A DNA stretch of 64,000 nt from Neoceratodus forsteri (GCA_016271365.2 CM057452.1:1244059001-1244123000), one strand, 5' to 3'; shown: positions 1 through 11,480, numbered from the stretch's first letter. The notes: generated by a model from the sequence alone, not told the origin. Made by a program: numbers and translations.

Positions 1-404
1 GCCCTGTCAATTTCAATAGGGGCCTTTTCAGGCCAGTCCAACAATGCAGGCAACTCTTTTTGTAAAAAGATGATGGTGTCAGATCCTTCACACCCCTCCG
101 GAAAGCCCACCAAGCACAAATTATTGCGTTGACTTCGATTCTCCAAATCTTCCATTCTGCCCCAAAGAAGCTGGATAAGGTGCTCCTGTTCCCAGAGCCG
201 GGTGATAACTTTATGCCATCCATCCTCCGCTTCAGCTAATCTGTGCTCAGTAACACAAGCTCATTGAGCCAAGTTGCTAATGTCAGACGCATTCTGCTTA
301 GCCACCACATCTAAATTGTCCATGTGTTGAAGAATCTCGGAAAACATTTGGTGAATTTCGGGCATATCACCCTGATGCAGGTTAGCCTGAGATACGGTCT
401 CCAT
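1..404 (-). pseudogene. L1 ORF1p fragment (coiled coil and start of RRM), one stop
   Basis: The minus-strand frame opens with ATG at 404-402 and reads to the window edge. Residues 1 to about 85 are hydrophilic with heptad-like spacing, fitting the ORF1p coiled coil. Then comes the junction motif LENRSQRNNLCLVGFPEG, which matches the start of the L1 ORF1p RRM. ORF1p binds LINE RNA as a trimer and acts as a nucleic-acid chaperone. One in-frame TGA near residue 48 breaks the protein, and the rest of the RRM and the C-terminal domain are outside the window. The assignment rests on motif order. Confidence 0.78.
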
Positions 405-648
405 CTAATCGAGCAGTGGGCCTTGTTTTGCAGATCTAGGCAGCAGAGAGAGAGATAATCATGGACCAAAGCACTCGAAAGTAAAAATTTCAAATCTCAC
501 CATACATGACTTACCCGAGCATGTATACCAGACAAATCGCGCCGAGTTAGATAGAAAAAACAGCGGGCAAACAGATGGATTTCCAGGGGTTAGGCAGGAG
601 CTCAGAGCTCAAGCGTCCATTCAGCTCGGGTGGTAGCCATGCCCCCCC
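1..648 (-). mobile_element. L1-B: 5' end of a minus-strand L1 LINE
   Basis: The copy runs off the left edge of the window. Its 5' end is placed at the C-run at 642-648, which reads GGGGGGG CATGGC on the minus strand. That resembles the GGGGGCGTGG start of the full-length L1 at 1916, so the 5' end looks intact. About 245 bases of 5' UTR precede the ORF1 start codon at 404. It appears to have landed in an older L1 ORF2, because L1-like coding is visible just upstream at 650-720. The 3' end and the target-site duplication lie outside the window. Confidence 0.75.
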
Positions 649-1915
649 GTACATATCTGACTTGTGCTGCAACACAGTACCCCTCAAAGTTTTTAAGAAC
701 CGCTCCAACCCTCTGTCTCCCCACTGTCAGTAAACCTAATCTGATCTGTATCTTTATTTTATCCCACATTAACTGGGAAAAATCAAATAGTCCCAGTTTT
801 GTTTCCAATATCTCTTAGGGATATACGTTGTTCTCAGGGATATATCCTGGTCAGGCCAAATCTAGTCATCATTTAGATGGCAACCAAATTTTTCTCCCAT
901 GATTTATTACTCCAACCTTCCCCAATGGGGCAGTGTTTCTGTTGGCCTCACAAAGCCACAAGGTTCCACAGCAGCAGAAGCAAGCTCCTTGACCTAGCTG
1001 TAGAGGTCACTATGGTGGTAGAACCTACAACCAGTCCTCCCCGACCAAGACATGCTGCAAAGCAATAGTTATTTTAGTCATGGCCCACCTCCCAGAGTGA
1101 CTTCGTGGGCTGGCTTCCGAACTTGGTTCATCAGTACAGCAGCACAATGTGCTGCCCCTGGGCAATCACGGCTGCTCTGGTCTCAGATTTTAAACTTTGG
1201 ATATATAGAGGGGAGCCCTCCAGGATGCAATGTGACTGCAGAATTCTGTAACATTGTGACTGCAGGAAACAAGGTAATTTCAATGTCAGTAAATCCCTTT
1301 TGTTATGCATGAATCTGTGACACTGCATAGCTTCCTGGTGACCGTCACTGTGTACTGGTATTGTCTGCCTTTATTGTTGCAGGCAGCACAAAAAGTTGAA
1401 TGAATCCTAGAACTGAAAGAGGGATTAAATGTATCCCACCTACAGTAGATACACCTAGGCACTAAAGCCCAGAGCACTGGTTCAAAATTATTCTGGTAAA
1501 ATTCTGAGCTGCATTGTGAGAGTCAAGCCCCTAGATACTTAATACTGCTTTAGTCCCACTTCAACTGTCAATGGCTCTCAGGTGCTCAGAAAATTTATAA
1601 TTTCTTGCCAGAACTTCTGTCTTATTTAGGTTCAAGGCATACTCCAACAGCACACCAAACAGTTCCAAGCCATTATAAACTTCCCCAATAGAGGTTTTTG
1701 GGTCTTCTAAAACTAAAAGCACATTGTCATTCAACACCAGGACCATCTGCAGCTCTGACCAGGTCTAAATACCTTGAATAAAAGGGTTCTGTAATATCCA
1801 TTGCAACAGTTGCTAAAAGTACAGGGTGAAAAGCAGGTGGAAGAGGACAACTCAGGGACGTTCCATGGGACAGGCCAAATGGACCCACAGTATTACAATT
1901 AACACTGACAAAAGT
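649..1915 (-). mobile_element. L1-A: old minus-strand L1 ORF2, left part
   Basis: Degenerate L1 ORF2 is read on the minus strand. From 1915 downward it shows SVNCNTVGPFGLSHGT (motif B region, RGTRQGCPLSP decayed), DNVLLVLEDPKTSI and ALNLNKTEVLA (after the FADD box), then IKYLGA-like and RWDTFNPSFSSRI (thumb) near 1530-1400. A GLPNF-type block (VLKNFEGYCVAAQVRYV) lies at about 720-650. It carries many stops and shifts. About 400 bases between 900 and 1330 are not recognisable and may be another insert. The continuation is at 8954-9056, across the full-length L1. Confidence 0.7.
1901..1915. repeat. Target-site duplication of L1-C, left copy
   Basis: AACACTGACAAAAGT is repeated exactly at 8939-8953. 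The 15-bp length is normal for L1 target-primed reverse transcription. Confidence 0.93.
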
Positions 1916-2255
1916 TGGGGGCGTGGTTTGGACACCAAAAGACATGGCCGCCTAGTACTTCAGCTTGAGTCCCAGCTTAGCCATTTCGTAGGCAACAAAT
2001 TGGCATCCAAGACTAATGCCTTTCAAAACAGCTCAGCACATCTTCGAAGCCACAAAGGTCAGTCCGGTGAGGCAATTTTTGCGTTCGGGATACGGTGTGA
2101 GGTCTAGAGACGACGGTCCATACGTGACTCTATCGGGCTTCAGGTAGGCCACACACCTTCTACACTCGGGGGGATCAACGCTAATGGCGCAATATAGATC
2201 AGTGCCTGGCTCGCTCTCTCCTGCCCTCGCAAACACTCAGACACTGCTCCTGGAC
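1916..2255 (+). promoter_or_regulatory. L1-C 5' UTR, expected internal promoter
   Basis: This is the stretch between the 5' end set by the duplication and the first ORF1 ATG. L1 5' UTRs carry an internal promoter. The G-rich start resembles the start of the L1 ending at 648. No specific factor site is claimed. Confidence 0.5.
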
Positions 2256-3657
2256 ATGGAGGAAAAGCAAGCTGCAACAAGCCTTACCTGCACACCTCTT
2301 CCAGATGACTTCGCCGTTACAACCTATATGAGGCTTGCCCACCACGGCCTCAGAACCCCCTGCGCGACCACCAGATGTTCACTCCTCCTTACAGCACATA
2401 ACGTCCTTGCTGGAAACTTTGCTTTCAAGGGTCGACTCTTTATTGACTACTCTCGCTGGTACAGTAGTCAAGGTGCATGTATTAAATGACAAAGTCAATG
2501 TGGTGGAACAGAAGACTAAAAGTCTGGAATCAAGTCAAGCCAAAATCCTGCAGCATCTTCGGGACCACCAGAGCAGGTTAGCTACTCTGTAGCAGAGGGC
2601 TGAGGACCAAGAAAACCACAGCAGGCGGAATAATTTAAGAAGTTTGGGTATTCCTGAGGGATTGGAAGGGGCGAATATAGAGTGCTTTCTAAATGAAGAA
2701 ATCCCGAAAATGCTGGGGGATAGGTGGCATGGCCCACTGGAAGTTGAAAGGGCACATCGGGTTCCTGGGGGCCCCCAACCGAAAAATTCTGTGCCACGAC
2801 TTATAGTTGCCTACCTTCTCAGATATTCCATGAAAGAGCGAGTATTGCGAGCAGCTAGGGAATTGGAGGAGGTGATATGGTGGGATGTAAAAGTCTCTTT
2901 CTACCAGGATTTTTCGGTGGAGGTGGCAGCTTGGAGGAAGGCCTTTGCTCCTATTAAAAGGTTTATGGCTCAGCACGGATTCAAATATGGATTTCAATAG
3001 CTCGCTTACATGGCTGTGTCAAAGGAGGGGAAAGAAATAGTAGCAGAATCTCCTAGAGAGGTTGAAATTTGGATCTCCAAGAACTGGCCATGCTTGTCCA
3101 TAAAAACTCCATCTCCCAGGAAGCTTTGGTGCCCTGACAAGGATAGTAGGAACTCAGCTAATAGCAGCAGCATCCAGAGGGACCAAAATAGAGGTTGGAC
3201 GATTCCTTCAGGAAATAGATCCCCCAGCACTTCTAGACCTCATCCAGCTGCAACAGAGAGCTCTGGAAAAGTAGCCAACCATCCAAGGTTCCCTGGTGCT
3301 TCCTCTTCCATAAAGCCCCCTCGGGATACCTGTTCTGTGACTCGGATAAGGCACCGGTCCGATAGTGACTTGGACTCTGCAGGAGGGTGAGAAATGATGC
3401 CCCCAGCCAAGTTAACAAAGGATGAATTTCTTTCCACACTGCAACCTGGCTCAGAAGATATCCCAGATGAGATTATAATGGAAGCAGTGGAGATGGGATC
3501 CTGGGCTGACTATCTGCCAGACACGGAAGAACTTACAACTAATGCTACACTCCCCATTAAACCAGGGACACTGTCTTTTGCAGAAGCTCTGTCAAAGGAT
3601 TTGCAGAGTAGAACCATAGAACCCCTCTCGAGTGATAGAACTTCTCCACCGGACTGA
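2256..3657 (+). pseudogene. L1-C ORF1p with long C-terminal tail, broken
   Basis: The first ATG is at 2256 in frame 3. The body of the protein is in frame 1 from about 2332, so one frameshift lies near 2330. The order is: coiled coil (about 2350-2600), RRM opening NHSRRNNLRSLGIPEG (about 2616), ERAHRVPGGPQP (about 2750), and a C-terminal domain with HGFKYGF followed by REVEIWISKNW (to about 3090). Frame-1 stops fall at 2590-2592, 2998-3000 and about 3388. After the usual end of L1 ORF1p the frame continues for nearly 190 codons of Ser/Pro-rich then acidic sequence to TGA at 3655. That tail is unlike mammalian ORF1p. Confidence 0.8.
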
Positions 3658-4621
3658 ATGACATAAGTGACTTTCTTTGATATTGTCCTTTAAATGATGT
3701 TGGGAGATTAGTTTCTCCCCCCCCCTCCTCCTCCTCCCCCCAACGTTGCATTTTGGGTGTTTCATAAAGAGAGATCAGGGCATATGTCTGTTGAAGTTTA
3801 AACAAGACATGGGGGGCTTGGGAGATATAAAGTACTGCTATCTCATTTGAGAAGCCCTGCATGCAGGCAATTGAAGTATGCCTGGATTCCCCAGCATTGC
3901 TAATGATGAGACGAGAAAGTATCCTCCACGCAGGGGTCCCCTCCCTCCAATTGCCACTGCCCTGATCCAAGAGATCCCTCTTAAGGCATGTGCCAGTGGA
4001 GGGGACTGCAGGGTGGCGGGCATGTTAAAGCTTTGCACAACTCTTGCCTCCCCAACCCCCCTTCTCTCAGGCTTGGATGCCCCACCCAACCTTATTTTGT
4101 GGGTGGTATGTATGACTCAGCACTGACTAGGCACAGCTGGGGTCTGAGCTGTAAGCAGTTGAATGGTTCGATCCCTCTCTCCTCCATTCGAGCCTTTGGC
4201 TAGCACAGTGGAATGCTTAACCTTGTGACTGGCAAGGAAATAGCACCATTGTGTGTACCCCAAGTCTCGTTAGCCTAGTGCTTGTTTTCTCTTCTTATAT
4301 ATTGTATCTGATATCTGTAGTTAAAAGGAAATGATCATATTATTGTTTAACCCACAGTTTAGTGGGCACCTTTAAAAGTTATATAGCTTCTGCTGGTTTA
4401 GAGTGTGTTATCTTCACTTCTATTGGTGTTTTTTTTTTTTCTTCGCTACTAGGTCATTTGTGCCGTATTCTACTTGCCAAACTTTTCTGGTATCTCTTCT
4501 GCTGAACACCTTTCCATACCTCAGGTATCCTGACTACTCATTTTACCCTACATTCTCAGGACCTCTGAGGCGAGTACTTTTTCTCCTTTAAAACCTTGGC
4601 ATAGCAGAGCTGCACTCCAGA
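3658..4621 (+). other. L1-C inter-ORF spacer
   Basis: About 960 bases lie between ORF1 and ORF2. They hold a polypyrimidine run at 3715-3740 and a poly-T at 4430-4440 but no convincing protein. Mammalian L1 spacers are much shorter. The short frames on both strands here show no family motif. Confidence 0.6.
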
Positions 4622-7600
4622 ATGGGGCTTAAGCTCATATCCTGGAATGTGAAGGGGCTGAATCACCCAGCTAAACGTAATATTGTCCTTAAACATCTCC
4701 ACTCTTTGCAGGCAGAAATTGGGCTGCTCCAAGAGATGCATCTTACTGCAAAGACTGTCAGATGGCTCAAAAAGGCATGGGTAGGGACAAGCTTGGCCAA
4801 AAACAAGACCAAGGGAGTAGCCATCTTGGTCAAAAAGACATGTCCATGGACGGTAGACAAAACAGTCATGGATGGTCGCGGGTGTTGGATAGGGCCTAGG
4901 TTCTCTTACCCAGGGGGGCATGCAGTGTCAGCAAATATTTATGGCCAGAACTTGGACTCTCCCGAGCTATTTCTTGATCTCAGTCATGCCTTGGAATCCC
5001 TCACCGAGGGCTATCATAACACCCCAATCATGATGGGGGGGGATTTTAATTTGGCCCTGGATATATTCTTGGACAAGTCTAAGCCCACCCCTCAAACCCA
5101 TCCCAAGGCAGTGGGCATACTACTGGAAATGAAGGAATGGGGTATGGTTGATGTCTGGCGGAGGGACCACCCTATGGGGAGGGACTACTCTTTCTTTTTG
5201 ACAGTGGACACCACTTACAGCTGCATTGACTTCTGGCTTGCAAATTTGCACGCAGCCCAGGATATTGTAATAACCGAGATCAAGAACATCTTAGTGTCAG
5301 ATCACACTCCTGTTTCTTGTACCCTCGGGCCTGCAGGGCAATGAGGCACAGGCACCAGGTGGCACTATGACTTATGATGATCAAGACCCTACTTTGGAAC
5401 ATGGTTCAAGGCATGCGCCCAAGACTACTTTGCTCATAATAAGCCAGGGGAAACATCCACAGCCATGGTTTGGGAGGCCTTCAAAGCCATGCAAAGGGGG
5501 CACATTATAGTCTTTGTGGCTCAGAGGAACAGGAAATGGAAAGCGGAGCTTAATGGGCTCCAAGCAGAACTCTCAGCTTGGGAATCACAGTTTAAGATAA
5601 CCACTGCCGGGTGCCCTGGTGCAGCCAAACTCCGGGAGATTGTAGGGTTAAAATACCGTATAAATACTATACTCCATCAACAAGTTGAGTGGTATATGAC
5701 TAGGACTAAACATACATATTGGAAGGGTGGGGACAAGAGTGGGAAACTAATGGCATATCAACTGAGGAAGCAGCAAGCCGCTTCCCGTATCCATGCCCTT
5801 AGGACTGCTGATGCGGAGATGGTTATGGACCCTAAGCAAATTAATGAGTGTATGACACAATATTACCAGCAGCTGTATCAGTCACAATTGCCCTAAGATA
5901 AGAACCAAATGAGAGCCCCTCTAAAGGACTTTTGTTCAAGAGCTCATATTCCCCAGCTCCCAGAAGCTATGAAAAACCCCTTGGATGCCCCTATTACAGA
6001 GGCAGAAATTCATAAGGCTTTATTCCAGCTAGCAAAAGGTAAAGCTCCAGGACCGGATGGTATGACCACTGAATTATACCAGATACTAACCCCCGAAATT
6101 AGAACCCCTCTACTTGCAGCCCTTCTGGAAGTGCACTTGATAGGTACTCTTCCACCAACAATGCGAGAGGCTTTAATTACTCTCATCCCAAAGAAATCTG
6201 GCGACCAGCTTAACTGTGCAAATTACCGGCCTATCTCACTGTTATTCATAGACACTAAGATTGTGGCCAAAATACTCGCCAATCATATGATGGAGGTCTT
6301 ACCCTCCATGGTACACCTTCCCAAGCTGGATTCACCAAAGGTAGGGCAGTGGCTGACAACATCTGACTTTTGCTCAACATCAAATGGTTAGCCCTTCGAT
6401 CTTCCATCCCTATGGCAGCCATAGCAGTTGACTTCTCGAAAGCTTTTGATTCGGTTGAATGGCCCTATTTACATGAGGTGCTCGATCTGTATGATTTTGG
6501 CACCTACTTTAAACAATGGGTCCATGTCTTATATAACAAGCCTATGGCCAAGATACTTACCAATAAGGACATGTCCATGCCCTTTCTCCTGCAGCGAGGC
6601 ACCTGGCAGGGGTGCCCGCTATTCCCATTGCTCTTTCTGCTGGCTCTGGATCCTCTTATCTGAGTACTCTAGGCTAGCAGAGATTCAGGGTGTTTCAGTG
6701 GGAGACCATTCTTATCTTGCAGCGGCATATGTGGATGATTTACTTCTCACTCTTTCCCACCCACAGGAGGCCCTTAGCCTGGTGTTAGAGACATTACAGT
6801 CATTAGCCAGTATATCAGGATTGCAAGTTAACCAAAAGAAAACCAGTGTTACCCCTTTGAATGCGGCCTGCACTAAGGATTGTCTGCAGGGTCTAGGATT
6901 ATCATGGGCTCCTAGCAACCTACAATACCTGGGTATGCTCATTCCTTTTGTCTGGGGGCATATAGAATCTAGGAACTTTAACCCGTTACTCATGCAGCTG
7001 ACAATTGAAGCAGCACGGTGGCGACGGCTGTATCTGTCCCTCCCAGGGAAAGTTGCAGCACTTCGCGTGCTCCTGCTGCCCAGAGTAGTGTATTTGCAGA
7101 ATAACCTTCCCATAACTTTGTCAGATAAAGTATTTCAAACATTAGATAAACTAATATAATCTTTTCTGTGGGAAGGGAGGAAGCTGAGGTGGGGAGTTCA
7201 TAAACTACAAGCACACTGGTCACGAGGGGGCTTAGGGCTTCCCTGGCTCCGGGGCTATCATTGGTCTTTTTTAGCTGCTCAAGCAGTCAAATGGATTGTC
7301 CCAACCCCCCTCACTTCACCGCTATGGATACAACTTGAAAGGCAAATTCTTCAACCCACTCCTCTTAGCCTACTCCTAACTAACACCGCTATATCCCCAG
7401 ACAAGATCACTCCAGCCATGGACGCTACTATGAGAGCCTGGTTCCGCCTTATGAAGGCGGCCAAGACAACGAACCAAGGAGCCTTGATACCCTTTAGGTA
7501 TCTAGACCTCTGGCACAACCAGCTCATTAGGATGGACAACAAACCCCTGACCTGGTTCTCATGGGAAGAGAATGGGATTCTCACTGTGCAGGATCTCTAT

Positions 7601-8310
7601 CTACCAAATACTAGTACCCTTATGTCTTTTGAACAACTCCAAGCACGTTTCTCATTAAGTCGCAGGACTTTTGGAAGTTTCTGCAACTTTGCAACACAGT
7701 ACAGGCCACTGACTGGACTGCTAAAGGGGAATCGAGATGGCTCTGGTTATCCTCACTACATCAAAAGCCCTCCTTCCAAGGCTTAGTGGGTAGGTTCTAT
7801 AACACTTGGTGTGAGGCGCAACTGGACCACACAGCGACATGCAGAATAGCATGGAGCACGGATATAGGGAGTCATATTGGTCCAGAGACCTGGTCTCGCT
7901 GTCTACACACAGCGCATTCCACTTATAAAGATGTTAAGAGTCAGTTGATTCAGCTCAAGAAACTCCTTAGATGGTATAGAACACTGGCTGTCTTATTTAA
8001 ATGGAGAACCCTTCCACTTGCAAGGTGCTGGAGATGCGAATACAGTCTTGCTGACACTCTGCGTCTTCTATGGCAATACCAAGCCATAGCTCCTTTCCGG
8101 TCTGCGGTAGCAATGGACTGCTCTGGGGTGTTGGGACAGCCCATAGACCTTTCCCATCCTATGCTGCTGCTGGTAGATCGGACGCTGCTAAAGCACCTAA
8201 GACTACAGCATCAGAATTGGATTCTGGTAGTCTTGCTGGAGGCCAAGCGGCTTCTTCTGAGACATTGGCAGCAACCTTTACATCCATTTCCCTATGGCAC
8301 TCAGCCATAG
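4622..8310 (+). pseudogene. L1-C ORF2p: endonuclease, reverse transcriptase, Cys-rich end
   Basis: An APE-type endonuclease occupies 4622-5344 as one open frame of 240 codons with the expected catalytic residues: SWNVKG (Asn), LLQEMH (Glu), GGDFN (Asp/Asn) and SDHTPV (Asp/His). A stop follows at 5342-5344 and another near 5894. The reverse transcriptase has KAPGPDGM (about 6045), NYRPISL (about 6220), VDFSKAFDSVEW (about 6430), TWQGCPLFPLLF (about 6600) and YVDDLLL (about 6730). Frame jumps occur near 6370-6430 and 7780. A CWRC motif near 8030 marks the C-terminal zinc-knuckle region. ORF2p nicks the target and copies LINE RNA at the nick. At least four breaks make this copy inactive. Confidence 0.88.
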
Positions 8311-8938
8311 CCAGACTGGCTACTTTTGAAAGGCTCACTTGTGCCACTAGAGGATAGTTGTCCATGTACTTTTACAAATGGGAGGCCTATCTTAACTCTG
8401 CATTGTGCCAAGCCCCCCCCCCCCATCTCAGGAACCCACCCATCCTGACCACTGCTAGAAGGACAGCTCCCACTCATGTATTCTGAAGCACATGTACCAA
8501 GACCTGATCCCTTTGCACGCATTCGGATGAGATATTGGCCGCTGCTATGCTGAGGCTCAACTTATTCTATTTTTCTTCTCTTTCCTCTGGCATGCCTGAT
8601 TCTAGTTATATGATTGGCCAGTAAGTGTAGTTTGAAAACTGGATACTGAGGATGAGGCACTTATATGACCTAGGTGTGAGTATAAGTTAAAGGTGAGGTA
8701 AGGTGAATTACGGAGCGAACTGGATCTTGTAGACAGACAGGAAAAGGTTCTGATACCAGTTATATTGCATAGCTCTGAACCTAAGATACCTTTTCTTTTG
8801 TGATGCACGTCAGTATGTGTAAATAGTACTGTAGTGTCTTAATGCAGTAGGAGTTTTCTTGTTTGGAATATAATATGAAAAGTATTGCATGATTACAGTT
8901 TTGACAGAAACAATAAAAATTATTCTATGATAAAAAAA
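8311..8938 (+). terminator. L1-C 3' UTR, poly(A) signal and tail
   Basis: About 630 bases follow the ORF2 end. AATAAA sits at 8912-8917, about 20 bases before the A run (8932-8940) that merges with the right target-site duplication. There is a C-run at 8410-8422. Confidence 0.85.
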
Positions 8939-8953
8939 AACACTGACAAAAGT
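8939..8953. repeat. Target-site duplication of L1-C, right copy
   Basis: Exact copy of 1901-1915. The first two A bases overlap the tail, so the true duplication may be 13 to 15 bp. Confidence 0.93.
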
Positions 8954-9056
8954 CTTGGAGTAGTATATATATTCAATTCCACCCGCAAAGCTTTCTGAAA
9001 ACCAAAACTATTCAATAATAATATATAAATAAGCCTAAAGAACATTACCAAAGGCA
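8954..9056 (-). mobile_element. L1-A: old minus-strand L1 ORF2, right part
   Basis: The minus strand reads GGIEYIYYSK, the block before motif B of L1 reverse transcriptase. It runs straight through the duplicated 15-mer into VSVNCNTV at 1915. Upstream, AFGNV near 9045 is a decayed AFDRV. A plus-strand CR1 fragment starts at about 9057 and cuts it off. Confidence 0.7.
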
Positions 9057-10625
9057 TTTTAGAGTGCTGAAGGTGCTAGCAGAGAAGCTATCAGGGCTGC
9101 TGACTGTTCTCTTCAATAGATCATTGGAGTCAGATGTGGTGTCGCCAAACTGGAGAATGGCACATGTGGTGCCCCTCCACAGCAGTGAACCCAGGGATGA
9201 CCCTGTGAACTTTAGACCAGTCAGTCTGACTTCAACGGTATATAAACTCATGGATACTGTTCTTAAGGAAAGGCTGGTGAGAAACATTGAAGAGAATGGT
9301 CTACAGGATAAGAGGCAGAACAGGTTCAGGGCAGGCAGATCATATCAAACAAACCTGATCAAATTATTTGACTGGGTTGTAAGGACAGTGGACAGCAGCC
9401 AGGCAATGGATGTCATTTACCTGGACTTCAGCAAGGCCTTTGATTCTGTACCACACAGAAGGCTGATCAGGAAACTGACAGATATAGGGGTGGGGGAGAA
9501 ACTGGTAAAGTGGGTAGATACAGTAACTGGCTGAGGGGCAGAACCCAGAAAGTAGTGGTGAGGCGAGTTATTCAGCACCAAGGAGGTCACCAGTGGGGTT
9601 CTGCAGGGATCAGTGCTGGGGCCAGTGTTGTTCAATGTCTTCATTAGTGACATTTGTCAAGGCATTAAAGACAAGATGTGCCTGTTTGCAGATGACACCG
9701 AACTCTGTGTGAGGATGGACACAAAGGAAGGGATACAGGACCTACGGGAGGACCTTGGTAAATCTGAGAGATGGTGAGGAATCTGGCTTTGATGCCAAAA
9801 AGTGCAAAGTGATGCACATTGAGGCCAGGAGCCCTCGGAGAGAGTATTACCTGGGAGGGGTTAGGATAGCTGCTTCACAGGAAGAAAAGGATCTGGGGTG
9901 GTGATTACTAGAGACCTAAAACACACCACACAATTCAAAAAGGCAGTGACAAAGGCTAAAAGGATGCTGGGGTATATAGCCAGGGGATTCAGCAGTAGGA
10001 GAAGCAAGGTCACTTTGCCATTGTACAGGTCAATTGTAAGACCACATTTGGAATGTGGGGTCAGGTATTGGCATCCATATGTTAAGAAAGACATCAGCAT
10101 GCTGGAGAGGGGTCAAAGGAGAGCAACCAAGATGATTCAGGGTCAGTAGAATAGGTCCTATGAACAGAGGCTGGGAACCTTAAATATGTACTCCCTGAAA
10201 GAGAGGAGAGAGAGGGGTAACATGATAGAGACCTTCAAATACTTGAGGGAGATAAACAGAAGTGGAAATAGAAAGTCTTATTAAAATAAGTAACAACAGA
10301 ACCACAAGGAGCCATAGCTTAAAGTTGATGTGGTGGGGTAGGAGAAATGTCAGGAAGCATTTTTTAATACACAGGGTGGTGGCCACATGAAATGTGCTGC
10401 CAGAAGAAGTTGTCTCTGTAAAGATGGTGGGAGCCTTTAAAAGGGCCTGGGACAAACATGTAGGGAACCCATGGGACCGAGGAGGGGAAGAAGAAAGGGA
10501 GGGGATGATGAGGGAGGGGAGGGCAGGGCCATTGGTGTAAGCCGACAACCCTGCATCAGTTACCGAGCAAATGCAACAGACAAATAGGCCTTCTTCTGCT
10601 GGCTTTTTATATGTTCATATTTTAC
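9057..10625 (+). mobile_element. CR1 LINE, 5'-truncated 3' part, with broken reverse transcriptase
   Basis: An open stretch 9064-9534 holds NWRMAHVVPLH, NFRPVSLTS (about 9210), SYQTNLIKLFDW (about 9345) and IYLDFSKAFDSV (motif A, about 9415). A frameshift follows. GVLQGSVLG-type motif B lies near 9595 and LFADDTELC (motif C) at about 9682 in another frame. The thumb region with ITRDLKHTTQFKKAVTKAK is at 9904 and the C-terminal region, decayed, extends to about 10450. The 3' end near 10600-10625 has the CR1-like AATAGGCCTTCTTCTGCTGG block. The endonuclease and ORF1 are absent, so this is a typical 5'-truncated copy. Confidence 0.85.
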
Positions 10626-11170
10626 ACATCTAGGCCCATCAACATTGCTTGCTCACTAGTTTCCACAAGATACTCCAACCTTCCTCCCAACACACATCAG
10701 TAATGCTTGCCTCAAACTTGACAAATCCAATCTGGTGACAATGAATCAGCTCAGGAAAATGTTTTTTTCAACATGTGCACCAATATGGCTTTAAAAAAAA
10801 ATTTGCAATCCAAATTTTAAATTTAGAGATAACAAAAATCAAAGGCCAATCCCAAGTTTTTTCCAGGGCACCCCATCCCCAATTACATAATTAATGGCCC
10901 ACACCAGCAGTGGCACTACTTGATCCCTTATTTTTTACTAAATTCTAGGGTGTACCTATCCACCCCAGCACACTTCCCTGCTCTGAGATTTCTAATAGAA
11001 AATGACAACTAGTGTGCTGTAATGAGTTAATGTACAGTATCCATCTGCTGCTCCCACTAAAGTCTAGGGAGATCTATTCTCTCACCAGATAAAAACAAAT
11101 GCCTGCTTGATCTGGTTCAGACTCCACTGCATATAATTAGTTCAGAATAGTACACCAAAAAAGGCCTCCG
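10626..11170. other. No recognisable feature
   Basis: AT-rich sequence. No coding frame, structured RNA or repeat boundary was seen. Confidence 0.5.
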
Positions 11171-11171
11171 C

Positions 11172-11480
11172 TATTTTTATTTATTTTTATTTAGTTTTTG
11201 TTGACCGGGTAAGCGCACTAGACAAATCCTGCCTATTTTCAGGCATGACCCAGGGGAGGGGGATACAGAGGAATACCAACTGACCTTGAACCAGATTAAG
11301 CAGTTGGTGGTATTGTTAGTGAGTGAGGGAAATTTGGCCAGGACACCGGGGAAATTCCCGTACTCCTTTCGATAAGTGCCATGGGATCTTTAACATCCAC
11401 CTGAACTACCACCAATCCAGGCAGATGGGACCTCGGTTTAACATTTCATCTGACGCTGTGAGACTTACAGTATATTCTAA
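11172..11480 (-). mobile_element. SINE-like element with a Rex1-type LINE tail
   Basis: On the minus strand the body carries a block (ATGTTAAACCGAGGTCCC, then AAAGATCCCATGGCACTT, then CCGGTGTCCTGGCCAAAT) that I recall from dispersed repeats in several animal genomes. It ends with CCTGAAAATAGGC, TTGTCTAGTGCGCTTACCC and GGTCAACAAAAAC plus an A/T-rich tail at 11172-11200. That last part closely matches the 3' tail of the Rex1-like LINE at 31940-32005, while the body does not. No tRNA-type promoter boxes were found at the 5' end near 11480. Confidence 0.6.

Larger units (their letters stand above)
1916..8938 (+). mobile_element. L1-C: full-length L1 LINE, 7,023 bp
   Basis: A plus-strand L1 is bounded by an exact 15-bp duplication. 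It begins TGGGGGCGTGGTTTGG, then has a 340-base 5' UTR, ORF1 (2256-3657), a 960-base inter-ORF spacer, ORF2 (4622-8310), a 3' UTR and an A-rich tail. It lies inside the reverse-transcriptase region of an older minus-strand L1. The damage is modest (a few stops and frameshifts) and the endonuclease frame is open, so it is younger than most LINEs here. It could be L1 proper or the related Tx1 group. No site-specific target is evident. Confidence 0.9.

Noticed and set aside
3557..3970. 137-codon minus-strand frame
   Set aside because: Antisense to L1-C ORF1 and spacer; no family motif.
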